From NCBI GenBank assembly GCA_018969805.1, contig JAGWXQ010000001.1:1-29398 (forward strand): a stretch of 29,398 nucleotides of DNA, written 5' to 3'. Source of the DNA: Paenibacillaceae bacterium. Its GTDB lineage: Bacteria; Bacillota; Bacilli; Paenibacillales; YIM-B00363. Of the stretch, positions 15,375-23,030 are shown one piece after another; the stretch's first letter is position 1, and the number at the start of each line of letters is the position of its first letter. The notes beneath the pieces were generated by a model. That model was given only the letters and a program-made list of their open reading frames with translations, was not told the DNA's origin and did no database searches. Position numbers and translations under genes: made by a program.

Positions 15375-16247
15375 TTATCGAAAAACAACGGTTTTGTTTC
15401 CAACGACGAGCACGCGGTCATCGAGGTGCCACTGCACAGCGCGGGCGAGCACAGTGCGCTCGACGTGTTTGCCAATGCGCTTTAGTGCTTCCAAATCGTC
15501 GCGGTGGGTCACGCGTTGGACATCTTGTTCAATAATCGGCCCTTCATCAAGGACGTTGGTCACATAATGCGCCGTCGCCCCGATCATCTTCACACCACGA
15601 TCAAGCGCTTGGCGATACGGGTTGCCTCCTACGAAAGCGGGCAAAAAAGAGTGATGGATATTGATCATTTGTTGTGGATACTGCGCCACAAACGTCGGGG
15701 ATACAATTTGCATGTAGCGTGCCAATACGACGGTGTGCACGCCATGCGTTTCCAGTACCGCAAGCTGCTGTCGTTCGGCTGCTTCCTTGTCATTGATCGG
15801 GATATGCACAAACGGAATGCCCATCGGAGCGACGCAATGCCGCAACGTGTCATGGTTGCTCACGACGACCGCAATGTCCGCATCGAGGTCTCCCGCTTGC
15901 CACAGCCACAGCAACTCCAACAAACAATGGTCTTCTTTGGTTACGAATATCCCAATCCTTTTTTTCTGAGCCACAAGCGAACATTGCACATTCATATCAT
16001 ACGTTTTTGCGATGCGATCAAAACGATGGCGCATGTCCTCCAATCGGCTCGCAGCGTGCGCACATTCAAATACGATGCGCATAAAAAACTGCCCTCCAGA
16101 TGGATCAAGAGAGTACTGATCCGATTGCACAATATTCGCTCCTTCCGTCGCCAAAAATTGTGCAACGGAAGCGACGATTCCAAGCCCATCTGGGCACGTA
16201 ATGCGCAGACGCACGCGCTCCAGCGCACCAATTTCTTGCTCCCGCAT
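15375..16247 (-). CDS. purU: formyltetrahydrofolate deformylase
   Basis: A 290-aa enzyme that hydrolyses 10-formyltetrahydrofolate to formate and tetrahydrofolate, balancing one-carbon pools. It has an N-terminal ACT domain (RLRITCPDGLGIVASVAQFL) and a C-terminal formyltransferase fold with VVSNHDTLR, NIHHSFLPAFVGGNPY and GATAHYVTNVLDEGPIIEQD, including the expected Asn-His-Asp set. The ATG at 16247 gives the family's N-terminus. The ribosome site is ambiguous: AAGGGG is only 1 nt from the ATG, and GGGGGG is 9 nt away. A structured element at 16262-16361 forms almost the whole gap to nfo, and no clear promoter is seen, so purU may be co-transcribed with nfo. Confidence 0.95.
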   Translation of the reverse strand: MREQEIGALERVRLRITCPDGLGIVASVAQFLATEGANIVQSDQYSLDPSGGQFFMRIVFECAHAASRLEDMRHRFDRIAKTYDMNVQCSLVAQKKRIGIFVTKEDHCLLELLWLWQAGDLDADIAVVVSNHDTLRHCVAPMGIPFVHIPINDKEAAERQQLAVLETHGVHTVVLARYMQIVSPTFVAQYPQQMINIHHSFLPAFVGGNPYRQALDRGVKMIGATAHYVTNVLDEGPIIEQDVQRVTHRDDLEALKRIGKHVERTVLARAVQWHLDDRVLVVGNKTVVFR

Positions 16248-16261
16248 GCCCCTTATCCCCC

Positions 16262-16361
16262 CATACGCATCCCCTATCGAAACCATATAGGGCTGTCTTT
16301 TGCTTCATTACTACAGGCGGTTTTGTGAAACGGATCGATAAAGTGAAGGACGGATGCGGAT
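16262..16361 (-). promoter_or_regulatory. structured leader element, copy 2 (upstream of purU)
   Basis: A 100-nt relative of the element at 14739-14845. It fills the space between the nfo stop codon and the purU ribosome site. The outer stem is CGCATCC/GGATGCG. The second stem, ATCGA-T-CC with GG-TT-TCGAT, replaces ATATATCC/GGATATAT of copy 1: two base pairs are changed on both sides in a compensating way. CCGTTTCACAAAA, GCAAAAG-CAGCCCT and the 3' block ATAGGGGATGCGTATG are kept. The outer stem's 3' arm ends about 2 nt before the GGGGGG stretch ahead of purU, so it could affect ribosome access. Confidence 0.6.
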
Positions 16362-17482
16362 CACAACCCGATTGCGCTTTGCCCACGATCCGCACCAGAT
16401 GCGAGCCAGCACACGAGCCGCTCATATCCGTCGCGCTCCGTCCATCGTTCACCGACCCCAGAAGCAGCGACGATGTCGTACAATTGTTCGAGTGGCTCTC
16501 GTGGATCCGCTTTGCGTGCCTTTGCATGTGCGCGTGCATCCCACATGCCTACGATTGAAGCGGGTGTGTAGCCAGCACGACAAAGCACGTCGTCGATCCG
16601 CTGCACGTCGTCCATAAATTGTGTCCCCATTCGTTGGGCAGTTTCGTTCATGAGCATGGCGATTTCCACGCGGTACATCGGAAACGTTTTGTCCGATCCG
16701 ATCCACGGAGTCTCCAAAATCATGGGGATGTGTTGCAACCTTTGGTCGGATGCAATGCGCGCAAGTGCGGCAAAGCCGATATACCCACTCCCCAACGGTG
16801 CATGGCGGTCTTTTTTTGCACCGCGCGGGTTTTTGCTGTCATTGAGATGGACCACCGCAAGACGATCGCACCCAATCGTCTGATCCAACTGCGCCAGTAC
16901 GCCATCCCAATCATGGACGATGTCGTATCCCGCGTCGTGCACGTGGCACGTATCCAAACAAACCGACAAACGCTGTGGATCAGGAACAAGCTCCATAATG
17001 CGCGCGATCTCCTCAAACGATCGTCCAATTTCCGTACCTTTTCCCGCCATCGTCTCTAAAGCAATCGAAACGTGCTCTGTTTCTGCGAGCACGATGTGCA
17101 GCCGCTGTGCAATGCGCGCAATGCCGGACTCCACATCGGTTTCTGTATAGGCTCCAGGATGCAGCACGATCGTATCGCATCCGAGTGCCTGCGTGCGCCG
17201 CACTTCTTCTTGCAAAAACGACACCGCCAATTGCCACACACTGTCTTTATGCGACGCAAGATTGACAATGTACGGCGCATGGACGATGGCATGTGCCATA
17301 TGGGCATCGTCCATCATTTTGCGTGCGACCACGACGTGTTGCTGCTCGATCGGTTTGCGCGTCGTATTTTGTGGGGCACCTGTGTATACCATAAACGTGC
17401 TGCTTCCGTATGAACACGCCTCCTGCACAGCACCGATCAACCCTTGGTTGCCAAACGAAACGTGCGACCCAATATAGCGCAT
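16361..17482 (-). CDS. nfo: endonuclease IV (AP endonuclease) with C-terminal extension
   Basis: A zinc-dependent AP endonuclease for base-excision repair. Residues 1-283 are the TIM-barrel enzyme with the expected metal ligands: His69 (HAPY), His109 (LHPG), Glu143 (ALETMAGKGTE), Asp177 and His180 (CLDTCH), His212 (VHLNDS), His227 and Glu257 (ILETPW). The protein is 373 aa, about 75-90 longer than common homologues; the extra tail (about 290-373) is helical and charged and I do not recognise it. The ATG at 17482 has AAGGAGGAG upstream; the longer frame to 17578 runs antisense into the neighbouring gene. It is divergent from the DUF2621 gene, consistent with Bacilli. Confidence 0.93.
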   Translation of the reverse strand: MRYIGSHVSFGNQGLIGAVQEACSYGSSTFMVYTGAPQNTTRKPIEQQHVVVARKMMDDAHMAHAIVHAPYIVNLASHKDSVWQLAVSFLQEEVRRTQALGCDTIVLHPGAYTETDVESGIARIAQRLHIVLAETEHVSIALETMAGKGTEIGRSFEEIARIMELVPDPQRLSVCLDTCHVHDAGYDIVHDWDGVLAQLDQTIGCDRLAVVHLNDSKNPRGAKKDRHAPLGSGYIGFAALARIASDQRLQHIPMILETPWIGSDKTFPMYRVEIAMLMNETAQRMGTQFMDDVQRIDDVLCRAGYTPASIVGMWDARAHAKARKADPREPLEQLYDIVAASGVGERWTERDGYERLVCWLASGADRGQSAIGL

Positions 17483-17494
17483 GCCGACTCCTCC

Positions 17495-17524
17495 TTGCCC
17501 AATCTCCACTGTGTGTGCTACGAT
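17495..17524 (+). promoter_or_regulatory. candidate promoter for the DUF2621 gene
   Basis: TTGCCC (17495-17500) and TACGAT (17519-17524) have an 18-nt spacer. It overlaps the region just upstream of nfo on the other strand. Confidence 0.4.
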
Positions 17525-17544
17525 GTATTGTAGAGGTGGTATAT

Positions 17545-17970
17545 ATGAACCATTTTTGGGGCTGGTTTCTTGTTGCATGGGGATTTTTCTTAATATTGTT
17601 TATGGCTATTGGCGGTTTTTTTATGTTTCGAAAATTTCTGAAAGTATTGCCAAAAAAGGACGGAAAATCGACGCTCGACTGGCAAAACCATTGGGTGGAT
17701 TCCAGCCGCCACTTATGGACCGAAGAAACGAAAGCGTTGCTCAAAAAACTCGTACTGCCGGTACCCAAACCGTTTCGCGACATCGCCCAACACGCCATCG
17801 CAGCGCGCATCGGGCAACTGGCACTCGAACGAAACGTTCCGCACATTACCCAACAATTGTGCATCGAAGGATACATTTTGGCAACCCCAAAACGCGACCA
17901 TCGATACATGCGCACGTTTCTCGCCAAAGAAGGCATCGACATCGCGCCATTTCGCCACTTGCTCTCCTAA
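17545..17970 (+). CDS. DUF2621 family membrane-anchored protein (YneK-like)
   Basis: A 141-aa protein with one N-terminal membrane segment (WGWFLVAWGFFLILFMAIGG) and a cytoplasmic part with LDWQNHWVDSSRHLWTEE, PVPKPFRDIAQHAIAARIG and GYILATPKRDH. These match the YneK/DUF2621 family of Bacilli as I remember it. The family's function is unknown; it occurs in spore formers. The ATG at 17545 follows GAGGTGG by 5 nt. Confidence 0.85.
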   Translation: MNHFWGWFLVAWGFFLILFMAIGGFFMFRKFLKVLPKKDGKSTLDWQNHWVDSSRHLWTEETKALLKKLVLPVPKPFRDIAQHAIAARIGQLALERNVPHITQQLCIEGYILATPKRDHRYMRTFLAKEGIDIAPFRHLLS

Positions 17971-17989
17971 TGCACCTATGCATGCGCGC

Positions 17990-18032
17990 AAAAAAACACA
18001 TACGCCTGCTCGCATCAGAGCGCGTATGTGCG
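17990..18032 (-). terminator. terminator of the IS630-type ORF
   Basis: The 9-bp stem CACATACGC/GCGTATGTG is followed on the minus strand by a T-run (17991-17996 on the plus strand as A). It lies 12 nt past the stop codon of the helix-turn-helix ORF and also separates it from the DUF2621 gene. Confidence 0.75.
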
Positions 18033-18042
18033 TGCACACGAT

Positions 18043-18519
18043 CTACTCTACGGGTTTGTTTGCCATCGTGCGCTTCTTGAGCAATACTTTGCGCACCGTC
18101 TGATGGGAAATGCTGTCCACATATTGGAGCTGTACCGCATGCTCCGCAAGCAACTGCAACGTCCAACGTTTCTTTCCTTGCGGTGGAGGAGACTGACGCA
18201 AAGCCAAAATTTTCTCCTCAACTTCTTCCGTTACTTTTGGGGGATTGGGCGGGGAAGAGCGCTGCTTCCGAATGATCGCGCCTTCAATGCCGCTGGTCGT
18301 ATACGCTTTGCGTACCGCATAGATCGTGTTTGTATTCACATCCAACCGCTCTGCAATCTCTCGCTCGGTCAACGTTCCCCCAGAACGATTTTGATCTGCT
18401 GCAAGCAGCACTTGTGCACGACGAATCGTACGGGCCGGAGAACGGCCTTTTGTAATGATCTTCTTTAATTCTTTTTGCTCTTCTGCACTCAGGCGTACAG
18501 GGTATTTGACAGGTCTCAT
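18043..18519 (-). CDS. IS630-family transposase, N-terminal helix-turn-helix half only
   Basis: A 158-aa protein like the first part of IS630-family transposases: a homeodomain-like helix-turn-helix (ARTIRRAQVLLAADQN, then TEREIAERLDVNTNTIYAVRKAY), followed by the linker region ending SISHQTVRKVLLKKR. The DDE catalytic half, normally a second part or a second reading frame, is absent: the ORF stops after NKPVE and a terminator follows at once. The ATG at 18519 is 6 nt after GAGGGG. The gene lies just downstream of tRNA-Leu on the same strand. It is either a remnant of an insertion sequence or a DNA-binding protein retained on its own. Confidence 0.7.
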   Translation of the reverse strand: MRPVKYPVRLSAEEQKELKKIITKGRSPARTIRRAQVLLAADQNRSGGTLTEREIAERLDVNTNTIYAVRKAYTTSGIEGAIIRKQRSSPPNPPKVTEEVEEKILALRQSPPPQGKKRWTLQLLAEHAVQLQYVDSISHQTVRKVLLKKRTMANKPVE

Positions 18520-18620
18520 CGTCATCCCCTCTCTTCCAACTCAATTTCGTTCGTGCAACAAAACCATGTGCACAACAAGTACAACCCCAAACGGTATCAT
18601 CGACACACGAGAAAGCAACA

Positions 18621-18702
18621 TGCGGTCGGAGAGATTTGAACTCTCACGCCTTGTGGGCACTGCCGCCTGAAGACAGCGTGTCTGCCGTTCCACCACGACC
18701 GC
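18621..18702 (-). tRNA. tRNA-Leu (anticodon CAG)
   Basis: An 82-nt class II tRNA. The acceptor arms are GCGGTCG and CGACCGC with discriminator A; there is a long variable arm, a T-arm with GAGTTCAAATCTC, and anticodon loop TTCAGGC with CAG at 18667-18669. CCA is not encoded. Confidence 0.93.
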
Positions 18703-19081
18703 ACTGTGTACTACACCAACTGTTTATAGAGCAAACAATATGGGATATTTTTATGATACCATAAACCCGAACAACTGTAAAGTGGTGCGGGAATTTTTTT
18801 TACACGTTCCATCCGTTACCTCCACAATTCAGAACGGACATTATTTTGCCAAAAAAAGCGGTTTTCATATAAAAATTAATTATTTTTTATGATTGCCTTG
18901 TGTGTGATGCAGCGATCTGGACGCGGCTTTTTTTTCACAGCACGTTCCTATCCACTGCGCATTGCTTTGTCCATTTTTTTAGAAACACCGCACCATACAC
19001 CACATGGAAGCGCAGCAGTGCCGCGTCCGTGATCATTTTGCGGCAACCGCTGAACATGGGGTGCATCGATCGATTGCACAT
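18703..19081. other. 379-nt intergenic region between two tRNA genes; no gene seen
   Basis: It holds the tRNA-Leu promoter at 18753-18781, then AT-rich sequence around 18790-18895 (including ATAAAAATTAATTATTTTTT) and more GC-rich sequence up to the tRNA-Arg promoter. The open frame starting at 18900 has no ribosome site and runs through the tRNA gene, so it is not a gene. I see nothing else supportable. Confidence 0.6.
18753..18781 (-). promoter_or_regulatory. promoter for tRNA-Leu
   Basis: On the minus strand, TTTACA (18776-18781) and TATCAT (18753-18758) have a 17-nt spacer, about 50 nt upstream of the tRNA. Confidence 0.6.
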
Positions 19082-19110
19082 TTGCATTACCGACGCATAT
19101 GCGCTATACT
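19082..19110 (+). promoter_or_regulatory. promoter for tRNA-Arg and possibly clpP
   Basis: TTGCAT (19082-19087) and TATACT (19105-19110) have a 17-nt spacer, 13 nt before the tRNA 5' end. No terminator is seen between the tRNA and clpP. Confidence 0.6.
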
Positions 19111-19123
19111 CAGAATGCTGTGT

Positions 19124-19195
19124 GCGCTCGTGGTCTAAAGGATACGACGCAGGCCTCCGGAGCCTGAGATCGGGGTTCGATTCCCTGCGAGCGCG
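19124..19195 (+). tRNA. tRNA-Arg (anticodon CCG)
   Basis: A 72-nt cloverleaf. The acceptor arms are GCGCTCG and CGAGCGC with discriminator G, the T-arm has GGGTTCGATTCCC, and the anticodon stem CAGGC/GCCTG encloses loop CTCCGGA with anticodon CCG. CCA is not encoded. It ends 29 nt before clpP; Bacillus subtilis also has a tRNA-Arg gene next to clpP. Confidence 0.95.
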
Positions 19196-19224
19196 TCGTT
19201 TTTACGGGATAAGGGGGGTTGGGC

Positions 19225-19803
19225 ATGAGTGTCATTCCTATGGTCGTCGAGCAGACGAATCGCGGTGAGCGCGCGTACGACATTTATTCCCGGTTGCTCA
19301 AAGACCGCATTATTTTTCTCGGCACACCGATCAACGACATCGTCGCCAACAGCATCATCGCGCAGCTTCTTTTCCTTGCAGCCGAAGACGCGGAAAAAGA
19401 CATTCATCTGTACATCAACAGCCCTGGCGGATCGATTACCGCAGGTATGGCGATCTACGACACGCTGCAGTACATCAAGCCCGCGGTATCGACGATTTGT
19501 GTAGGTCTTGCTGCCTCGATGGGTGCGTTTTTGCTCGCATCCGGGCATCCAGGAAAACGATTTTGCTTGCCAAACGGCGAAGTCATGATCCATCAGCCAC
19601 TCGGAGGTGCTGAAGGTCAGGCGTCCGACATTGCGATTCGCGCCAAGCGCATCATCGGCATGCGCGACAAACTCAACCATATTTTGTCAGAACGAACGGG
19701 TCAGCCGCTCGCGCGCGTTGAAAAAGACACCGACCGCGACTATTTTATGAACGCCGAAGAAGCAAAAGCGTACGGCATCGTCGATCGGGTCATCGTCTCG
19801 TAA
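19225..19803 (+). CDS. clpP: ATP-dependent Clp protease proteolytic subunit
   Basis: A 192-aa serine protease that forms the double-heptamer chamber used by ClpX and ClpC for regulated and quality-control proteolysis. The triad is Ser98 (GLAASMGAF), His123 (VMIHQP) and Asp172 (DTDRDYF), at the usual positions, and length is standard. The ATG at 19225 follows AAGGGGGG (19211-19218) by 6 nt. No CtsR-type tandem operator is evident upstream. The tRNA-Arg gene ends 29 nt before the start codon, so processing of a joint transcript at the tRNA 3' end could create the clpP mRNA 5' end. Confidence 0.97.
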   Translation: MSVIPMVVEQTNRGERAYDIYSRLLKDRIIFLGTPINDIVANSIIAQLLFLAAEDAEKDIHLYINSPGGSITAGMAIYDTLQYIKPAVSTICVGLAASMGAFLLASGHPGKRFCLPNGEVMIHQPLGGAEGQASDIAIRAKRIIGMRDKLNHILSERTGQPLARVEKDTDRDYFMNAEEAKAYGIVDRVIVS

Positions 19804-19850
19804 ATCAATGCAATCGAATGTCCCCTATTCCTTCTGCTTTTTATAAAATG

Positions 19851-19895
19851 AATCCCGTATTGCACGATCCACCGTGCAATACGGGATTGTTTTGG
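19851..19895. terminator. strong bidirectional terminator after clpP
   Basis: A perfect 16-bp stem (AATCCCGTATTGCACG with CGTGCAATACGGGATT, 6-nt loop) is followed by TTTT-containing sequence on the plus strand and by CATTTTAT on the minus strand. It separates clpP from the convergent orphan gene. Confidence 0.8.
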
Positions 19896-19923
19896 GTTTG
19901 ACTTCCCTATAGACACGAAACAA

Positions 19924-21840
19924 CTATTTACTGAGTAAAAAATGAATGATCTCTTTCTTTTTATTGGGATCTTTTATTTTTTGTACAATCGTCGCGAATG
20001 CTGTTGCGGCTTCGGATTCGTTTGAAATCCATCCGCTTTTTGGGAGCGCTTGTTCATGTCCTACCTGAGCATCGTTTCTTGCAGCAAGACTTTGTAAACG
20101 CAAGACAAAATTCATTGATTTTTTTGAAAAATATTGCTCATACATGTTCTGTATCGGTATGCCCCATTTGTGCTGTATTTTCATTACATCAAATATTGTC
20201 AACGATCTTTTTTCACCACGATGTCGTTTTTGTTCGTGGTTGTTGTGCATCGATTCGTCCATGGACGATAACCTAAGATTTGATGCATGTGCCTCGTTTG
20301 GTGCATGCGTACTTTCCACAATAAGATGCACGCCAAGCTTTGTTGATACGGATTCAAGTGCATCATACATTACCTCTATTTCTTGCTGCGGAACTTTTGT
20401 CGTAGCACTGATCAAGCTCGATATAAAAATCGATAATGAACTTCCTGCGACAGCACCATGTGATGCAAGCGCAGCCCCCCGTGCAATAAGATAAGGACTC
20501 TTATTTTTTAATGTATCAAGAGACACTTGTGTCGTTACTTCTGCAAATACAGCCGTTAGCAAATGGATTGATGAAACCAACGTAAACTTACCTGCTTTTT
20601 TTGTAATTTCTGTATTTAATTTTTCTATAATTTTTAATGGCAGGTTACTTATAATTGGCGAAATCTTCTCCAAAACTCCCGGTACGAAATGGTGCGCCCA
20701 ATCAGCGAGTTTTAGTGCCCCAACAACCGAAACAATATGAACGGCATCTTCTAAAAACGGGGTTTTAATAAAATTCGACCCTGTCACCTTATCATAAACA
20801 CGTGTCGCTATGGAAATACCGACACCCCCTGGAATTCCCGCACCCGCAGACGCAATGACGACAGAAAGATGATTTGTGATCTCAATCAACTTGTTCATTG
20901 TTTGTCTATTGTCCAATTCGGTCGTTTCCAATGTATCCCCAATTTTTTGAAGTGTGATCAACACGTTTAAGAGTACCGCATTTGCTGCAACGCGCGAAAC
21001 GTCTTGGTGCAGTAAACTTTCAAAAGTTTTGAGATATGCATCAAACGCACTGAGTTCGTCTGCCAAACTTTTATTCGTAATGCGCAACAACAAACTGGTG
21101 CCCGGCATAAAGTGATTTCTCCATTTTTTGAGGCGTTCTAAAATAAGCGTGTATTCGACATCGTTTCCTAAATTTATGCCCGTTCTTTCCATTGCTCGGG
21201 ATACAGTACTTTGAACGACAAGTTCTGCAACGCCTTGTGTAGTGACATACAGTTCGCTCGCGCGAATATGTTGATCCTGTACCACACTTTTTGCGAATAG
21301 CCGCAGTTCATCTCGATCGTTCGCCGCTTCAATCTGCAAAGGAATCAGAAACGTCCGCCCTTTATTCGTTTGAAGAACCGCTCTTTTTCCTTCCAGATGC
21401 AGGTAACGCAATGCGTAGCGATCGTTATCTAAGACCCCCACACCGTCTCCGTGTTTGTACATGCGTGTTGACGCACCAGACTTTTTGGGCGAAAATAACT
21501 GCCCATTCATTGCACGGTTTCCCCTCATCTGCCCAATCCACGTTTGCACATCATGTAAAGAATGAACGTAGTCCGGAATATCATAACAATGCGCGCGTGT
21601 ACATAATGTCGTCTTTGAATCGACAACTACAGCGACCAAGTCTCCAGATTCATTATTCTTACGCAGAGCAAACCTTTGTCCATGCGCGATGGGCAATGAC
21701 GGCGCCTTGGCATGAACTACGTTCGTACCAACTACACGTAATGGCATAAATGCGAGGGCAATCAAAATCAGAATGGATGCCCGCTTACGATAATGAATAA
21801 AAAGACGATTGTACGCGTGGACATCGGGATGCATCGACAC
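19924..21840 (-). CDS. 638-aa exported protein of unknown function
   Basis: I do not recognise this protein. It has a signal-type N-terminus: basic stretch HYRKR at 16-20, hydrophobic core ASILILIALAF at 21-31 and VHAK at 42-45 as a possible cleavage site. The only cysteines I see are Cys80 and Cys85, close enough for a disulfide. Two Gly/Ala-rich hydrophobic stretches, about 325-346 (LSVVIASAGAGIPGG and following) and 453-479 (ending SSLSIFISSLIS), could insert in a membrane. A charged His/Arg/Lys/Asn patch lies near 540-555. The GTG at 21840 follows AAGGAG by 11 nt; the ATG two codons later is an alternative. Base composition is clearly more AT-rich than the neighbours, with AT-rich flanks, suggesting acquisition by transfer. 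Confidence 0.75.
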   Translation of the reverse strand: MSMHPDVHAYNRLFIHYRKRASILILIALAFMPLRVVGTNVVHAKAPSLPIAHGQRFALRKNNESGDLVAVVVDSKTTLCTRAHCYDIPDYVHSLHDVQTWIGQMRGNRAMNGQLFSPKKSGASTRMYKHGDGVGVLDNDRYALRYLHLEGKRAVLQTNKGRTFLIPLQIEAANDRDELRLFAKSVVQDQHIRASELYVTTQGVAELVVQSTVSRAMERTGINLGNDVEYTLILERLKKWRNHFMPGTSLLLRITNKSLADELSAFDAYLKTFESLLHQDVSRVAANAVLLNVLITLQKIGDTLETTELDNRQTMNKLIEITNHLSVVIASAGAGIPGGVGISIATRVYDKVTGSNFIKTPFLEDAVHIVSVVGALKLADWAHHFVPGVLEKISPIISNLPLKIIEKLNTEITKKAGKFTLVSSIHLLTAVFAEVTTQVSLDTLKNKSPYLIARGAALASHGAVAGSSLSIFISSLISATTKVPQQEIEVMYDALESVSTKLGVHLIVESTHAPNEAHASNLRLSSMDESMHNNHEQKRHRGEKRSLTIFDVMKIQHKWGIPIQNMYEQYFSKKSMNFVLRLQSLAARNDAQVGHEQALPKSGWISNESEAATAFATIVQKIKDPNKKKEIIHFLLSK

Positions 21841-22328
21841 GGTGCGTTCAGCTCCTTCGCATTAAACAGCATCAGGAAAAATACAACACAGCGGTCTTGG
21901 ACCCACACACTCGGTCAAGACGCAACCATGAATTCCTAATTATGTTTTTTTATTATCATTATATAATGAAAAACGAATATTTAAAACATACTTTTGTGAC
22001 GTTTTTATGTCTTTTGGATCACGCCCGCCGACGATGGTAGACTACACATAGTACAATAATGGAAAATAATATATGTAAACAATGGTGTTTATAATAATGA
22101 ATATTTCAATAAATAAATCATTTTTAGAAAAACTTCTTCTTCTTTCTCGGCGCATACAGCGATCTGGATCACTTTTTTAATAGGGTATTCGTATTGTATT
22201 CGTGACATTCGTAAAGTGGAGCAACGATCTGTCCACCCTATTACGAAAGAGAAACGATTTTTCCGCGTACAGGGAACATCTGAACATTGTGAAGCGAATT
22301 CTCGTACGAATCGCCTATTGAAAATTAA
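21841..22328. other. AT-rich intergenic region upstream of the orphan gene; no convincing gene
   Basis: It contains a stem with one bulge (GTCTTGGACC/GGTCAAGAC, 21894-21921), a perfect 14-bp palindrome TCATTATATAATGA (21956-21969) that includes a TATAAT on the orphan gene's strand, and ATTCGT three times in about 30 nt near 22188-22213. A 9-bp inverted pair TAATAGGGT/ACCCTATTA flanks that last segment. No clean -35 matches the TATAAT. Short open frames here lack ribosome sites. Confidence 0.5.
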
Positions 22329-22361
22329 AAAACGCCTTTTTTGCTTCGCAAAAGGCGTTTT
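22329..22361. terminator. terminator of the sulfate/siroheme operon
   Basis: The 12-bp stem AAAACGCCTTTT/AAAAGGCGTTTT has a 9-nt loop. On the minus strand it is followed by TTAATTTT, about 48 nt past the last gene of the operon. On the plus strand it would also function. Confidence 0.85.
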
Positions 22362-22409
22362 TGTGTAGCCAGGCGATGTATTGCAGTGCGGAACCGTATT
22401 CCTGTGCAC

Positions 22410-23030
22410 CTACGCATCCACATACGGTGCGACATACTGCAACCATGCGGCGTGTGCATCCGCACGCACCGCATGCGCGACATCGTCGTGCAACCACGAT
22501 CGGTGCACGCGCGTGCGCTCAGATGTGGGCAAGTGCGCTGTCTGGGCTCGTGCTTGTATGAGAAAGTGCACATATTGTGCGTATTGTTCGTCGTACTGCG
22601 CTGCGATCGCATCGCGCACGTGCGCTGCCAGTGCAGGAAAGCCCCCTGATGTCCCTACAGCGACGTGCAGTGCGCCCCGGCTCATGCTTGCCATGCCATA
22701 AAACGTGCACAGCGACGCATCATCGACGACGTTGACCCACTGCGGGGGCCGCACAGAACGTGCGATGGTAGCGTTTGCTGTGCGGTCTGACGTCGCTGCA
22801 AAAATAAGTGCTGCATCGCGCGCATCGCCTTCATGATACACCCGCTCGTGGACGACGATGCGCCGTTCTTGTGCCCACGCATGCATTTGCGCGCTCATCT
22901 GTGGCGCGACGACGACGACGTGCGCACCGCCGTCGATGAGTTGGCTTACTTTGCGCGTCGCGATCGTTCCCCCACCGACGACGAGGCAACGCACACCGTC
23001 GAGGCGCAGCTGTACACACAGCTCACCCAT
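22410..23030 (-). CDS. sirC: precorrin-2 dehydrogenase (siroheme synthase N-terminal-type)
   Basis: A 206-aa NAD-dependent enzyme that oxidises precorrin-2 to sirohydrochlorin, the middle step of siroheme synthesis. The Rossmann motif is VVGGGTIATRKVSQLI near residue 18, and FAATSDRTANATIA plus VNVVDDASLCTFY are typical of the family. It is the last gene of the operon. The ATG at 23030 overlaps the hemD stop by 8 bp; the GTG at 23039 is also possible. The ribosome site is weak, so translation is probably coupled to hemD. Confidence 0.9.
   Translation of the reverse strand: MGELCVQLRLDGVRCLVVGGGTIATRKVSQLIDGGAHVVVVAPQMSAQMHAWAQERRIVVHERVYHEGDARDAALIFAATSDRTANATIARSVRPPQWVNVVDDASLCTFYGMASMSRGALHVAVGTSGGFPALAAHVRDAIAAQYDEQYAQYVHFLIQARAQTAHLPTSERTRVHRSWLHDDVAHAVRADAHAAWLQYVAPYVDA

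Noticed and set aside
18911..18922. 12-mer CAGCGATCTGGA shared with about 22155
   Set aside because: Matches of this length are expected by chance in a window of this size, and the flanks do not align.
18900..19268. Plus-strand ORF upstream of clpP
   Set aside because: It reads through the tRNA-Arg gene and has no ribosome site.
22089..22409. Minus-strand ORF of about 106 codons past the operon
   Set aside because: It spans the operon terminator and low-complexity AT-rich sequence and has no ribosome site.
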